Below are positions 44,986 to 55,744 of a stretch of DNA of 64,000 nucleotides, piece after piece. Source of the stretch: Amphiura filiformis (Eukaryota > Echinodermata > Ophiuroidea > Amphilepidida > Amphiuridae); assembly GCF_039555335.1 (NCBI RefSeq), contig NC_092628.1, positions 35,610,965 through 35,674,964 on the forward strand, given 5' to 3'. The position numbers and the translations under genes are program-made. Below the pieces are notes generated by a model. That model had not been told where the DNA came from. It did no database searches and saw nothing but the letters and a program-made list of their open reading frames with translations. The stretch's first letter is position 1. Every line of letters begins with the position of its first letter.

Positions 44986-46230
44986 ATGAATAGCAACATG
45001 AAGTATTTTTAAAGGGCCGATCGATCGATAGCTAAGATTTCAAAGCGGAAGCAAAGATTATTAAACCTGAAATTGGCACTAAAAATGGCTATTGTTAATA
45101 AATGACCCATTGTCCACGATTGCGATCATGCCCGGGCGATCATGTAATAGCAATTATGGGCAACACAGCACACGGATCGACAATTCTTGGCCATGCTGGA
45201 AATCTTTCATCCACCGAAAGTTTAATTTGCCCGCTTCTCTGTAAATATTCATTACAAACAAATAAAAATAGCAACTTTTTTACTCACAAATGATGGCAAA
45301 ACAAACATCGTCGCAACTTTGACTTTGTCCCATTTTGATATGGTTTTATGAATATAATCGGTTTGTGTATATAATATACTACTTCACCACAAAATAGTCT
45401 TCCTCAGGTACGGGGCATTGCGCTGGGTTTCGTGTGTCATTTTGTCCCAAGCGATGTACAGCCGACTTTTGAAGGCAGGGACTTTTAAGAGTGTGTTAAA
45501 GGGTGTGTTTTAAAAAAAAACACCCTTTGAACGAATGGTTTACCGATGATCACTTCTGCAGATGAGTAATCCTCTCACGTGCTCACTGTCGCGTACAAAG
45601 AAGAAGAAAAGGGCAATCGAATTTCTAGATACTTTAGTCGAATTAAGCGTAAAAGGTACTTGTGTTCGTCCCCCTTTAATTTATTAACTCTATGATGATA
45701 CGGTCTGAAGTTTGCTGCGGTAAAAATAAATAGAAATGGTTATGGTTAATAGCAGGAAGGTATTAGTCTTTATTACCAATCTGGGGGAAAGATTCACCGC
45801 GGAGCGGCTGCGAACGAGACCAAATCATCAGTTATTGATATTGTGCAAAGACAATGCCATATTTCTTGTTAGTTAGTAATTTAAATATAGTAATGTGGTC
45901 GTGTAAGTTATCAAACAGAAGACGGAACTCTTCAAATAGGAACAGGTGGTTTAGAAAATAACATCATCTTTTTCGACTTTAAAATTAAAGTAGTATTGCA
46001 AGATTTCTGACAAATTTAGATTTTTATCTTCATAAACTGATAAAATGATATTAATTTCAATATTAATAATGTTCCCTTTTAATTTTGAGCTGAACTAATG
46101 AAAGAAAAAATATAATTATTACAATGCCTAGATCATGAATGCGTGGAGCAGCGAATTCGATTGGTTGATTAAATCTGGGCATCCTGAGATCTATTAACAT
46201 ATCTTAGATTTTGTCACAAATACAGGACCT
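44986..46230. other. Non-coding stretch
   Basis: About 1.25 kb. One small hairpin at 45,499-45,531 (AAAGGGTGTGTTTTAAAAAA...ACACCCTTT). The 63-codon frame at 45,102-45,293 has no motif. Confidence 0.4.
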
Positions 46231-46584
46231 TAATGATGGTTTCATACTTTCCTGCCGCTTGCCGCTTTGAAGATGATTTTGCTTCACTGCGCAGTCGCAA
46301 CAGAAACACTAGCGGTGACCATGCCGATATCGATCACTCCACCGCTTTGCCCAAGCGGCAGCATCGCTTGGAGTTGAATTTATGAAGTCAATTCGGAGCG
46401 GTGCCGCTCTAACTTATGACAACAAAATACGATTTTGGAGCGGTGCTGAGCGGCAACAATGGCTTTCAGATTCATGCCGATGTCGCTCAGTGGTGTGCCG
46501 CTCCGCTTGCAGACAAGTGCAAGCGGCGTGATGAAGCATCACGCCGCTCAGCGGCAAGCGGCAGAAAGTATGAAACCACCATAA
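46231..46584. mobile_element. PIF/Harbinger-like MITE with TAA target duplication (CCGCTTGCCGC family)
   Basis: Element 46,234-46,581. The left end TGATGGTTTCATACTTTCCT and the right end in complement TGGTGGTTTCATACTTTCTG, both continuing GCCGCTTGCCGCT. TAA flanks at 46,231-46,233 and 46,582-46,584. The interior is built of GCGGC/GCCGC phrases. No coding capacity. Confidence 0.9.
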
Positions 46585-48129
46585 CCATGGTTTCTCACAG
46601 GGCATTTTAATTAATTACAATCGTGTAAAAATCATGATTTTGAGAACAATTGAGGGTGTCCTCTTGAGCAAATCATACAGTATTGCTTTAATGACATTGT
46701 GTACACCAAGTGAGCTACCATGACGGTGCCTATTGCATTGTGTAATGTATTCATCACAACAATAATTAGAGTTCTGCATGACCAATATGTAGCGCTTTCC
46801 AGCTCTTGTAATATAGCCTACGCTATAAGAATGAACGAGTACATTTTGTTGTGGAAGACGCTCATTGCTTGTGATTGACACTTTTCAAAGTCGATATTCA
46901 TTGCTTTATACGTTACACCATCTGCGATGCCATAATATCTCTATATGCATGTATTATAACGCTACGTTTAATAAGGAGCACTATTTGAAAAAACAAAATA
47001 CTAAGTATAATTATTGTAATTAATACATGTAGTTCTATACAAATATTTAGTTTGTATTACTTACTTACGAAAGCCAAAACTATTGTTAAAGCCTTAATAT
47101 ACGATTTTGGGCAAATTTTTATTTGGGTATTCTTTGCCAAATATCATAAAATATTATTAGTAACAACTATCAGGACAGTTTGATGGTCAACTTGCTCTGT
47201 TGTCTTAAAAATATAATAAATTTGGCTGAATCCAATTAAGTTGGGACATGTGTAAACTAAATATGCCAAAAAAAATCAGGTTTGAAGATAATTGACTAAA
47301 CTCATTTTAAAAGATCGTACATAATGGCTTTAATGCAGATGTATATCTTGATGTTATTGTTATCGTGTATATTTATGAATATAAGTAAAATGTATGTACC
47401 GTATTGTATATACGTGAACGCACTGCAAACGAAATAAACACGCCATGCACCTGCTATAGAGAAAGTAATATTCTCCACGAGTTTGATGTTGCCGACTAGA
47501 GCCGGGTGGTAGTCAAGATTTGGGCCATTTTGCACAGCGTTTCCCAATATGTCTTGTATATCATATCTTTTGTAGCCCATGATGCATACTTTAAAACAAA
47601 AGGGTATTGTTATGCTCTGGTTGCCATGGTAACGGGTCTAGGCCTCTGATTGGCTAAACACAGGAGCAAATGTTATATTTTCTTTTCTTAAGCTTATCAT
47701 ACTTCATAGTGTGGGTATCATCTACGTATAAACGATATCACCAAAGAGGAGTGCTGATTTTATAGCCCACTGCGGGGCCACACTGTTCCCGATGTTCCAT
47801 AATAGAGAATGCAAACAATCGGTGAGACAGGTTACCCATCGCGCATGCATGGATTTGCTAGTAGGAGTTCACATTGCAAAATACAGTTCAAAAGCATATA
47901 AACTTCAATAGAGGATTATCTATTCAAAGCCCCCTTTTGAACATCTTATCACCAAAACACTTCCGGACCTTTTTGTTGGAAATTGCAACAAGGGAACCTT
48001 TGAGGAATGGGGGGAGGGGGGGGGGCACCCCCTGCGTACGGGCCTAGGAAGAGGATTAAATTCACGTATAAGTGCCTCGTTTTGGAGACTTTTTCGCCCA
48101 TTTTCGTCAAAATGTTTGCCCACTTCAAA
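46585..48129. other. Non-coding stretch
   Basis: Includes the second copy of the 38.7-kb dispersed repeat at 47,110-47,345. A G-rich run lies at 48,011-48,026. No gene recognised. Confidence 0.45.
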
Positions 48130-48400
48130 GGGTTACAGCCCGCTAGTCTGAAGGTTCGCTAATCCGAAGGTCCGCTGTTCCGAAGGGCGGTCCGAAGGTT
48201 CGCTAGTCCGAATTTTATATAAGGTTCGCTAGGCAGAATCTAAGAAAGGTTCGCTACTTAGTTCGAAGGTTAATTAGTCCGAATTTTATATAAGGTCCGC
48301 TAGTTTGAATTTTAAATCAGGTCCGCTAGTCCGAATCTTTAATAAGATTCGCTAGTCAGAATTTTAAATAAGGCTCGCTGGGGAAATTTCAGAGGTTCTA
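48130..48400 (+). repeat. Degenerate tandem repeat of AAGGTTCGCTAGTCCGAA
   Basis: About ten variants of GGTTCGCTAGTCCGAA or GGTCCGCTAGTTTGAA; from about 48,200 they are separated by TTTTATATA-like spacers. Some early units are close-packed. Confidence 0.85.
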
Positions 48401-48569
48401 GGGAAATAGAGAGGTCCTACTAGGGGAAAGAATGAGAGTTTCATTACGCTTTGTGTCTAAAGTGGTAATATAGAATTGACTAAACTATAACGGTAACTTT
48501 CGAAATTTTAATTAAGGGTTGAGTAAGTATTGTTGGTCAAGGCAGCCAAAAAGATCGAATTTTATTGTC

Positions 48570-48890
48570 TAAATCAATTTATTATTTAAAAATAACACCT
48601 TGATGTTTTTCAGAGGTTCAGCCAACAAATCGTATACATTGAAAACTTGCTTGATTTATTGTTGTTAATGAGTTATAAATGTACGTTTTAAAAAGGTGAT
48701 GCTGTTTCAGCCCTCTTCACAGCATAACTTAAGATCCACAGGACCTACAAAAGTATATCTGTGATATTTGAAATCTTCTACACGCTCGCTATGAAATGAT
48801 CAATGCAATTTTTGCCAAATCTCACTACCATTCGCAGGATGCTGCGAACGACCAAATCGCAACAGTTGAAAATAGTTACTAACCTTTAGG
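48570..48890 (-). repeat. Inverted dispersed copy of 42,345-42,600
   Basis: Shared in complement: ACAAAAGTATATCTGTGATA, TCTACACGCTCGCTATGAAA and ACCAAATCGCAACAGTT. Diverged; family unknown. Confidence 0.7.
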
Positions 48891-49055
48891 CGATAATGGT
48901 GTTCTTGCTCAAATATTGAGAAAAATAAAGCTCCTGTGTTCAATATGTGAGATCCCAAAGCTCATTTTAATGGTAATGGGTTTGATTTTCCCCTATGTGC
49001 ATGATTTTCACGGGAGGGGGTGGCATCGGATCAGTATATTCTCAATTTTTGTTCA

Positions 49056-49460
49056 TTGCGCAAGAAATGATTAGCCTTGCTTGCTTGCAACTTTGCGCAA
49101 AAGGTAGCCTTTGCGGAAAACGCTGGCGGAAAACTGCGTCTATTCAACGGTAAAAGAAGTTTGCCGCCAAAATGGGTTTGCCGCTGCATCAGACATCGTG
49201 TGTTCTCTTCTCCGCAGCGCAGTCTTTTGTCGTTTGCTCTCAAATGATTAGCTAATGTTCCGCTGGCGTCTGTCGTAATGGCTAAAAAACAATTTAGCAG
49301 CGTCTGCCACTGCAAAAATTGTCGGGAAGACTAAGATAAAGTCCGATGTTTTGCTGGCGTTTTTCCGTTCCCCTTTGTCCTCGACAGACGTCAATAAAGT
49401 GAAGAAAGCCCCGGGGAAAAAAATCGGAGACCTAAAGATTACCCGCAAAGACGTTGGATT
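49056..49460. mobile_element. Nested foldback element, absent from the 41-kb paralog
   Basis: In copy 1 the phrase CTCAATTTTTGTTC runs straight into AAGATTTTATCTCGTTCTTT. In copy 2 about 400 bp of GACGTC/GCGTCTG-rich sequence is inserted there, ending GCAAAGACGTTGG. The family is shared with 40,565-40,769 and 43,463-43,830. Confidence 0.75.
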
Positions 49461-49510
49461 TTATCTCGTTCTTTTTATAGAATAAATGATGCATGCGACG
49501 TCTTTACAAT

Positions 49511-49774
49511 GTGCAGAATATACTCCGAACAGCCCGGATAAAGCTAATCATTTCAGCAGAGTAGCTAACAACAGAAATTAGTAGTGGAGAAACAAAATGT
49601 GCAGAATATACTCCGAACAGCCCGAATAAAGCTAATCATTTCAGCAGAGTAGCTAACAACAGAAATTAGTAGTGGAGAAACAAAATGTGCAGAATATACT
49701 CCGAACAGCCCGAATAAAGCTAATCATTTCAGCAGAGTAGCTAACAACAGAAATTAGTAGTGGAAAACCAAAAT
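49511..49774 (+). repeat. 88-bp tandem repeat, three copies
   Basis: GTGCAGAATATACTCCGAAC starts at 49,511, 49,599 and 49,687. The copies are almost identical; the 41-kb paralog has one diverged copy. Confidence 0.92.
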
Positions 49775-50389
49775 TGTTAGACTATAATAACATACTTGCA
49801 CATAGGACCACTATATAATTGGATGTCTTGCGGGCGGTTTACCGTTGTAACAGGCATAGCGGCTATCCGGCGTCTGCCGGAACAGCTATTATATAAATAT
49901 ATTAGCTGTTGCGGATTATTTGGCTTTACTGCTGCAGAAGACGTTACAGAATATTAGCCGCTGTGTCTTTCCTTCAGCGTCTTCGGCTGCAGAGGACGCC
50001 GATGAAAGGAACAACGTCCGAACAATGGAAAGACAGTAGGTCGCGGCGGACAACCGGTAACCGAATATCGGCGCGTAGAACGAAAACCCGATGTCCGTTG
50101 CAACCGGAAAACCGCCCACGTCGAACTATTAAACACATAAAACAAGTAACTACCCCCTTAATGAATGACCATTGTTCAAAAACGGGTCATCTTATGCCAA
50201 ATTTGTAAATGGCAATGGAAGCAGAATTTATTTCCGCGCATTATGACATCTCATTTGTTGCAATGGTCCTACTTTCGATGTTGCAATGTACATTAAACGT
50301 GTTTAAATGAAAGTAACCCAAGATTTTAAAGTTGCAGCAAAATCCTATTATCTTGTATTCAGTATCCATGGAAGAAAATGTTTTCAGCT

Positions 50390-52110
50390 CTCATTGGATT
50401 ATACTTTTTGGGTCTTTTTATCTCCTCAGTTTTCGTGAGTCTATTGTTCATAAACGAAAACGCAAGGGATTAAGTGAGTTGATTGAATTCATTGTTAAAG
50501 CTGGGTAACCGGATTGACAACCTCATCCCCCCACTTTACCCCATCAACATGGAGATTTTGATATCAGGTGAAAGTTCATATTTTTCTCATTAACATGCGA
50601 AAATTGCGCATTCCAAATCGGTATATTTCCGGAGAAATCATCAGAAAACTGTCGAATTAGTCTCAAATGTTACCACATTTTGAGACTAATTCAACAGTTT
50701 TTTGATCATTATCTTCGAAAATACACTGATTTGGAGCCCCTAATTTCAGTATGTTAATGAGAAAAATAGGATCTCTCATTTGATATCAATTTATTACATG
50801 ATCATGATGATTATCGTTAATAAAAACACTGTAGACTACCAAAATCATGCTGTATAAAATGTCAGTAATTCCATAAGGAATTAGTCACATTTACAAGGAA
50901 CATTTACGTGTTCTTTTTGCATGAATGTCTGAAAGGGACAACATTTTATGTTATAGGTAAGTTTTAAAAAATTCGATTTTCAAAATATATCAGGTCACCT
51001 TCCTTTAACTTTGAAGTACCAATTAGCTTATTTCAATAGAGGTGTGTCAATAAAGGCTGGAGAGACAAGATTATGGAACACCGGTGTTTTTAATGGTCTA
51101 GCGCCCTCTCGTCTTTGATGTTGTTAAATTGATTCACATTATGACAAAATGCCAATCCGGAGAAACGTTGAAAATAAGCCCTTCAATCACAAAACGTCCG
51201 CTTACGAGCCAGTCCAGAGGAGGATTTAAGGAAGCCCCATCATGCACTGCAAACGTGTTATCACTAGAGTTTCAACTGCCACTTTACTTTTCAAATCCCA
51301 TTGAATTCTGTGCAAAAGATGTTGTTTAAGAATTGTGCGTGTGTCATTATTACTTGGTCGATTTCAGAACAAAACTGATGTATGCATAAAGGATAATTCA
51401 CACCTTCTGTAGGTAACATAAAATGTGAAATCGACTAGCATTTTGAATGCGTTTTTATTGTAAATATATCAGTCCAAATTCAAATTTAACCATGCCCGTC
51501 AATGCAATGTGCGAGCAGTGGTGTCATGTTCCCTCACACAGCTGTGCTAACCGCAAGTGAACACAGTTGCGTGGTGGGAAGTGCTTAAATCATCCTCTGG
51601 AGCCAGTCGCACCCCAATAAATCCTGGCTACGGGCCTGTGTAGGGCCGCAGTGTCGCCCATCCCTCGTATCAATGTCTATCTCCCTATTTTGCTTCCTCC
51701 CCCCCTCCGAATGATCAGTCTCCCCGCTCCCTTCTCTCTCCTCTCGAGTGCTTCTCCTCCTAGTCTTTCCGTCTCTCCCTCTCCTCTCTTTCTCGCCCCC
51801 TCCCACTCTCACTTGTTCAGTCTCAAGTATCCCCCTCCCTCTTTGCGAAATTTATCAGTATGATCCATGATTGAAAATAAGCTCTGCAAAAATAAAAATT
51901 TAAAATAAACCCGAGTCTTGCATATTGGCCCAACCAATTATTAGCTTGCCATTATTACGAATGAATAGAATAAATTATCTTTGCTCCAATGCAATTCTTT
52001 TGTATTGCATTTCAATATAAAACATGATTACCAAATCGCCACTTGTACGCGCCTCATTGGGAGATATTTGGCTATTTCAGACGCTCGTTTTATTGCCAAC
52101 TAGCGGGATA
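50390..52110 (+). repeat. Diverged segmental duplication, copy 1 (paralog at 55,745-57,110)
   Basis: Shared anchors in order: TCTATTGTTCA-AAACGAAAA, CGCAAGGGATT, GAATTCATTGTTAAA, GTACCAAT-AGCTTATTTCAA, GACCGGTG-like followed by TGGTCTAGCGCCC, TTTGATGTTG, a CT-rich tract (51,690-51,835), then AATAAATGAAAAAT-like and CAATGCA-TTCTTT. No gene recognised in it. Confidence 0.7.
50505..50790. mobile_element. Palindromic element, arms about 110 bp
   Basis: Left TATTTTTCTCATTAACATGC, ATATTTCCGGAGAAATCATC and GAATTAGTCTCAAATG are mirrored by CATTTTGAGACTAATTC, TTATCTTCGAAAATACACTG and TATGTTAATGAGAAAAATAG. Centre at about 50,675. Nested inside the 50.4-52.1 kb block. Confidence 0.8.
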
Positions 52111-52380
52111 CCCGCGCTTCGCTAGATGAGTAAATAGGAGCGATCAAGGAGTTTATATAGAGGAATCCAAATTCACGCCTTCCTACACCTGACTAGCAGC
52201 CTTTAGTTGGGTCCCCGCCGGCTACAATGCATCCAAAATGTGTAATGATTCGGCCTTGGCGGAAATTTTTAACTGCATTCCATCACCCGTTTTACACCTT
52301 CCGCGAAAACACAGGTAGACAAAGGAATGTTTACAACACAATACAGTTCCAACAGTTGTGCAAATAAAAGCCGCCTTACA

Positions 52381-52565
52381 CCTAAAGAAGGTCGAGGAGG
52401 GTTAATAGAATAATACAATAGAGATAATTCCGCAGGTAATCCCGTCGCATCTATTCATAGATGTACAGAATTAATGGATGAACAAAAGGACTATGTATGC
52501 ATAGATGCGACAGGATTACCTCTATTGTATATATTATTCTATTAACCCTCCTCGTCTTTGCATCT
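52381..52565. repeat. Inverted repeat next to the assembly gap
   Basis: Left GGTCGAGGAGGGTTAATAGA, then ATAATACAATAGAG and GTAATCCCGTCGCATCTATT, are mirrored on the right by GATGCGACAGGATTACCTCT and TATTCTATTAACCCTCCTCG. The left arm has a 12-bp bulge. Confidence 0.85.
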
Positions 52566-52625
52566 TCTCCAGGTGTTAGGTGGCTTTTATTTGCACAATC
52601 GGGCGCTCAAAACCCCAGGTTGGTG

Positions 52626-52825
52626 NNNNNNNNNNNNNNNNNNNNNNNNNNNNNNNNNNNNNNNNNNNNNNNNNNNNNNNNNNNNNNNNNNNNNNNNNNN
52701 NNNNNNNNNNNNNNNNNNNNNNNNNNNNNNNNNNNNNNNNNNNNNNNNNNNNNNNNNNNNNNNNNNNNNNNNNNNNNNNNNNNNNNNNNNNNNNNNNNNN
52801 NNNNNNNNNNNNNNNNNNNNNNNNN
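52626..52825. other. Assembly gap, 200 N
   Basis: Exactly 200 unknown bases. The round size suggests a scaffolding placeholder, so true distance and orientation across it are uncertain. Frames drawn across it are meaningless. Confidence 0.98.
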
Positions 52826-52829
52826 AATT

Positions 52830-53445
52830 GTGACTCAATCAGTTGAAAACACAATTAATCATCTGTTCTTCCTTGAAGCCCTTCTTCAACAGAAGGAACA
52901 TTGCTCCCCAGGAAATGAACTTTTTCAGCTGGTGCATCACTGAGGATGATTGTGATATCCCATGGAACGTTTGTCATAATTTTGCATTTAGTTGGGTTGA
53001 TCTTCATACACCATTTCTTGCATGCTCTCGTTTGTCATAATTTTGCATTTAGTTGGGTTGATCTTCATACACTATTTCTTGCATGCTCTCGTTTGTCATA
53101 ATTTTGCATTTAGTTGGGTTGATCTTCATACACTATTTCTTGCGTGCTCTTGTTTGTCATAATTTTGCATTTAGTTGGGTTGATCTTCATACCCTATTTC
53201 TTGCATGCTCTTGTTTGTCATAATTTTGCATTTAGTTGGGTTGATCTTCATACCCCATTTCTTGCGTGCTCTTGTTTGTCATAATTTTGCATTTAGTTGG
53301 GTAGATCTTCATACCCCATTTCTTGCATGCTCTATCCAGGTTAATTATCTGTGGCAATTTGGAGCTTGTCAAAAACCACATCCAGCAGGGTGGTGTCATC
53401 CACATAGCAGATGTTGCACACCGTCATCATCCCTATATCTTCGTG
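52830..53445 (-). pseudogene. LINE reverse transcriptase fragment with internal tandem expansion
   Basis: The minus strand reads CNICYVDDTTLLDVV (motif C, YVDD), FDKLQIATDN, then ACKKWGMKINPTKCKIMT, and finally VPWDITIILSDAP and FLGSNVPSVEEGLQGRTDD, a standard RT palm-to-thumb order. The ACKKWGMKINPTKCKIMT segment lies in a 61-bp unit present six times; 61 is not a multiple of three, so the frame is destroyed. Only this part of the element is left, abutting the gap. Confidence 0.8.
52968..53333 (+). repeat. 61-bp tandem repeat, six copies, inside the RT fragment
   Basis: (C/T)GTTTGTCATAATTTTGCAT starts at 52,968, 53,029, 53,090, 53,151, 53,212 and 53,273. Copies differ by a few transitions. 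Confidence 0.97.
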
Positions 53446-54890
53446 TTAAAAATTGCTGTGATAGTACGATGAATCCTCACGTTTTTCAACAACTACGCAT
53501 GGTGAATTTGTTCGAGATAGCCCGTGCGACTCAGGCTAAGCATACAATTTGAGATTTTGAGAGCCGCGGCCACACTGTTTTTTATTCTATGTTTTACGAT
53601 TTCGCATGATCAATATATGGCTGGCGTAACCGCCTAGCGATGGAGCTGCTACTGGCGTAGCTTACTTTTCGCCAGCGGAGCTAAATTGACCAATCATGTT
53701 AGATCTTTTCATTACGCTGGAGCCAGTGGATGCATCCTCGTTCCAGAGAGAAAACTCTTGCCAAAATTAATGTTTACTATGGGGATTTTAAATGAATCGA
53801 TTGTAAATAAACCACGACCAGTTGTACAGGATCAATACCATTGTTTGAGTAGTGTATAGTCAATGTTACCTTGCATGCATGTGTCATGTGTGTGTGGCGT
53901 GTTTGTTTGTTTGTTTGTCTACTGTGTCAGGCCAGGATCACTGACACCCACGGTACTGATACTCTCATACTATCACGGTGATCATATTGTTGAATGTTGT
54001 TGACTTTTAAATAATCATGATGCAGTCATGTCTACAGTAGAACTCACCACGACCTTTGAAGGACTTAAACCTATTAAAAGCTATTAAACCAAGATAACAC
54101 TCAATGAAAACAGCTCAACTATGTTACATCAGATCTTCTCTGGTTAAATACACACTGCACTTGTGTCTGTTTTACCTGTGCAATGAGCAATGAGCTGGTA
54201 TTATAGTTTCAGTTGGGTGAAGCGATTATAAAAGCGAACGCAAGGTAACAATACTGTGGGCTTTTGTTTACGAAATGAGACAATAGTCTGCTTATTGTTA
54301 ACCAGCGTTCTTGAAAATGAGAAGCTTAATGACTTAACACGGTTTAGAAATAATTTCTTCATATTTTTTGGTGTTATCTGTCGTTTTTACATATCCTTCC
54401 TAAAACACTAAAGTACCAATATTTCCAAACACCTAAATTAGCTAAAAATTTAGGACATGTTACAAAACTATATTTTCTAGAATTTCAGAGAATACTTTAA
54501 ATATTGGCGGTTATTTTTTACACAGTGACGTCAACTAGGCAATGGCCTATACTTCTAACATACACTATTTGTAGAGGTCACGCGTCAATGGTGAGCGCAC
54601 TGAGTATTGTGTATAGGAAAACGGACAGTAACTACAGTATGTATGGCCTACTACTAGTATATAAAGTAAATCCGAACTGGTTTGCAGTTTGCTGAAGGTC
54701 AATTCACAGGGACACCGCATAAGTTATACAAATTAGCTCGGCGATACACTGCAGATCGCAGAACTGTGTGCATAGTTTACCACCACTCTGCCTAGCTATA
54801 TAGTTATGTACAATACTGTATGAGTTTCTTATGAGTGCATGTCCATCTTAATAATAAGTCAGTTCGTACTTTTCATAAACTACTTTTTGA
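53446..54890. other. Non-coding stretch
   Basis: About 1.45 kb, with a short (GTTT)n at 53,902-53,921. No gene recognised. Confidence 0.4.
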
Positions 54891-55595
54891 ATCATAACTT
54901 TTGTGACCGAGGATATCTTGCAACAACGCTCGTCTGGCAAATTCTTAATGAATAAATTCGCTTCACGTAATGAGTAAGTCGTACTTAATTTGTCAGTTTT
55001 ACCTCCGAGTAATGAAAAACTCTAACATGATCATGATTGGTCAATTTGGCTCCACGGAGCAAAAAGTCAGCTACGCTGTAGCAGCTCCACGTTGTGGCGG
55101 TTGCGCCTACCATATCAGTATCCCATATGATATTTCTATTGCAAGAAAATTGTATTTGTTGTCAGGTTTTATCTTAAATACACTAACTGGAAATTAAATA
55201 CACTAATTAGTGAGGACCGGTATTTTGCTGTGGATATGTTTAACTGCAATTTGCGGGTAAAAATTTGAAATCCTGAGTAAAAATTGTGATCATATTGAAC
55301 TCTTTGAGAAAAAATTTATATAAAAGAATGCATGTAAAATCCAGCTGCAATACAATGTACATTATTGACACACTATCACTCTCTTTATCTACGGCAATAA
55401 TAGAATATCGATTTCAATCGAATTGAATACGATGCTCAGTTTTGAGTTTGTAGTTGACTACTAAGCGACCTAAGCGATCGATTGCTAGCCAATCAGATAG
55501 AACTCCTTTTCTTGCTCGGTGAAATACCAGTCGCCGTCGCTCACCAACGGAGTATTAAATTTATATTTATCGATAGGAAGTCGACACTGTGTGTT
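54891..55595 (+). repeat. About 0.7 kb repeat, uninterrupted copy (inverted paralog at 62,755-64,000)
   Basis: From TTTTGTGACCGAGGATATCT to AGGAAGTCGACACTGTG the sequence matches the reverse complement of 62,755-64,000 closely. Near 55,028-55,037 it holds the intact target ATCATGATTG that is duplicated around the Penelope insertion in the other copy. Apparent frames (e.g. 54,970-55,197) are unsupported. Confidence 0.9.
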
Positions 55596-55744
55596 GTTCA
55601 TTCTGATATCACCCATCCTGACATCTGTATCAAGTTGTTGCAAATTTTCATAACAAACTCAAGGAAAAGGTTGAATAAGGCTAGTGAAAATAGGCATCCT
55701 TGCCTTACCCCAACTCCAACTTTAAATTGACAATTATAACACAC

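Larger units (their letters stand above)
49029..50363 (+). repeat. Duplicated repeat block, copy 2 (paralog of 40,768-41,512)
   Basis: Same order of phrases as copy 1 but enlarged by a nested insertion (49,056-49,460) and by local tandem expansion (49,511-49,774). Confidence 0.85.

Noticed and set aside
52497-52943. ORFs spanning the N run
   Set aside because: They exist only because N is treated as open.
52968-53333. CRISPR-like repeat array
   Set aside because: The 61-bp units are back to back without unique spacers and lie within a eukaryotic LINE fragment.
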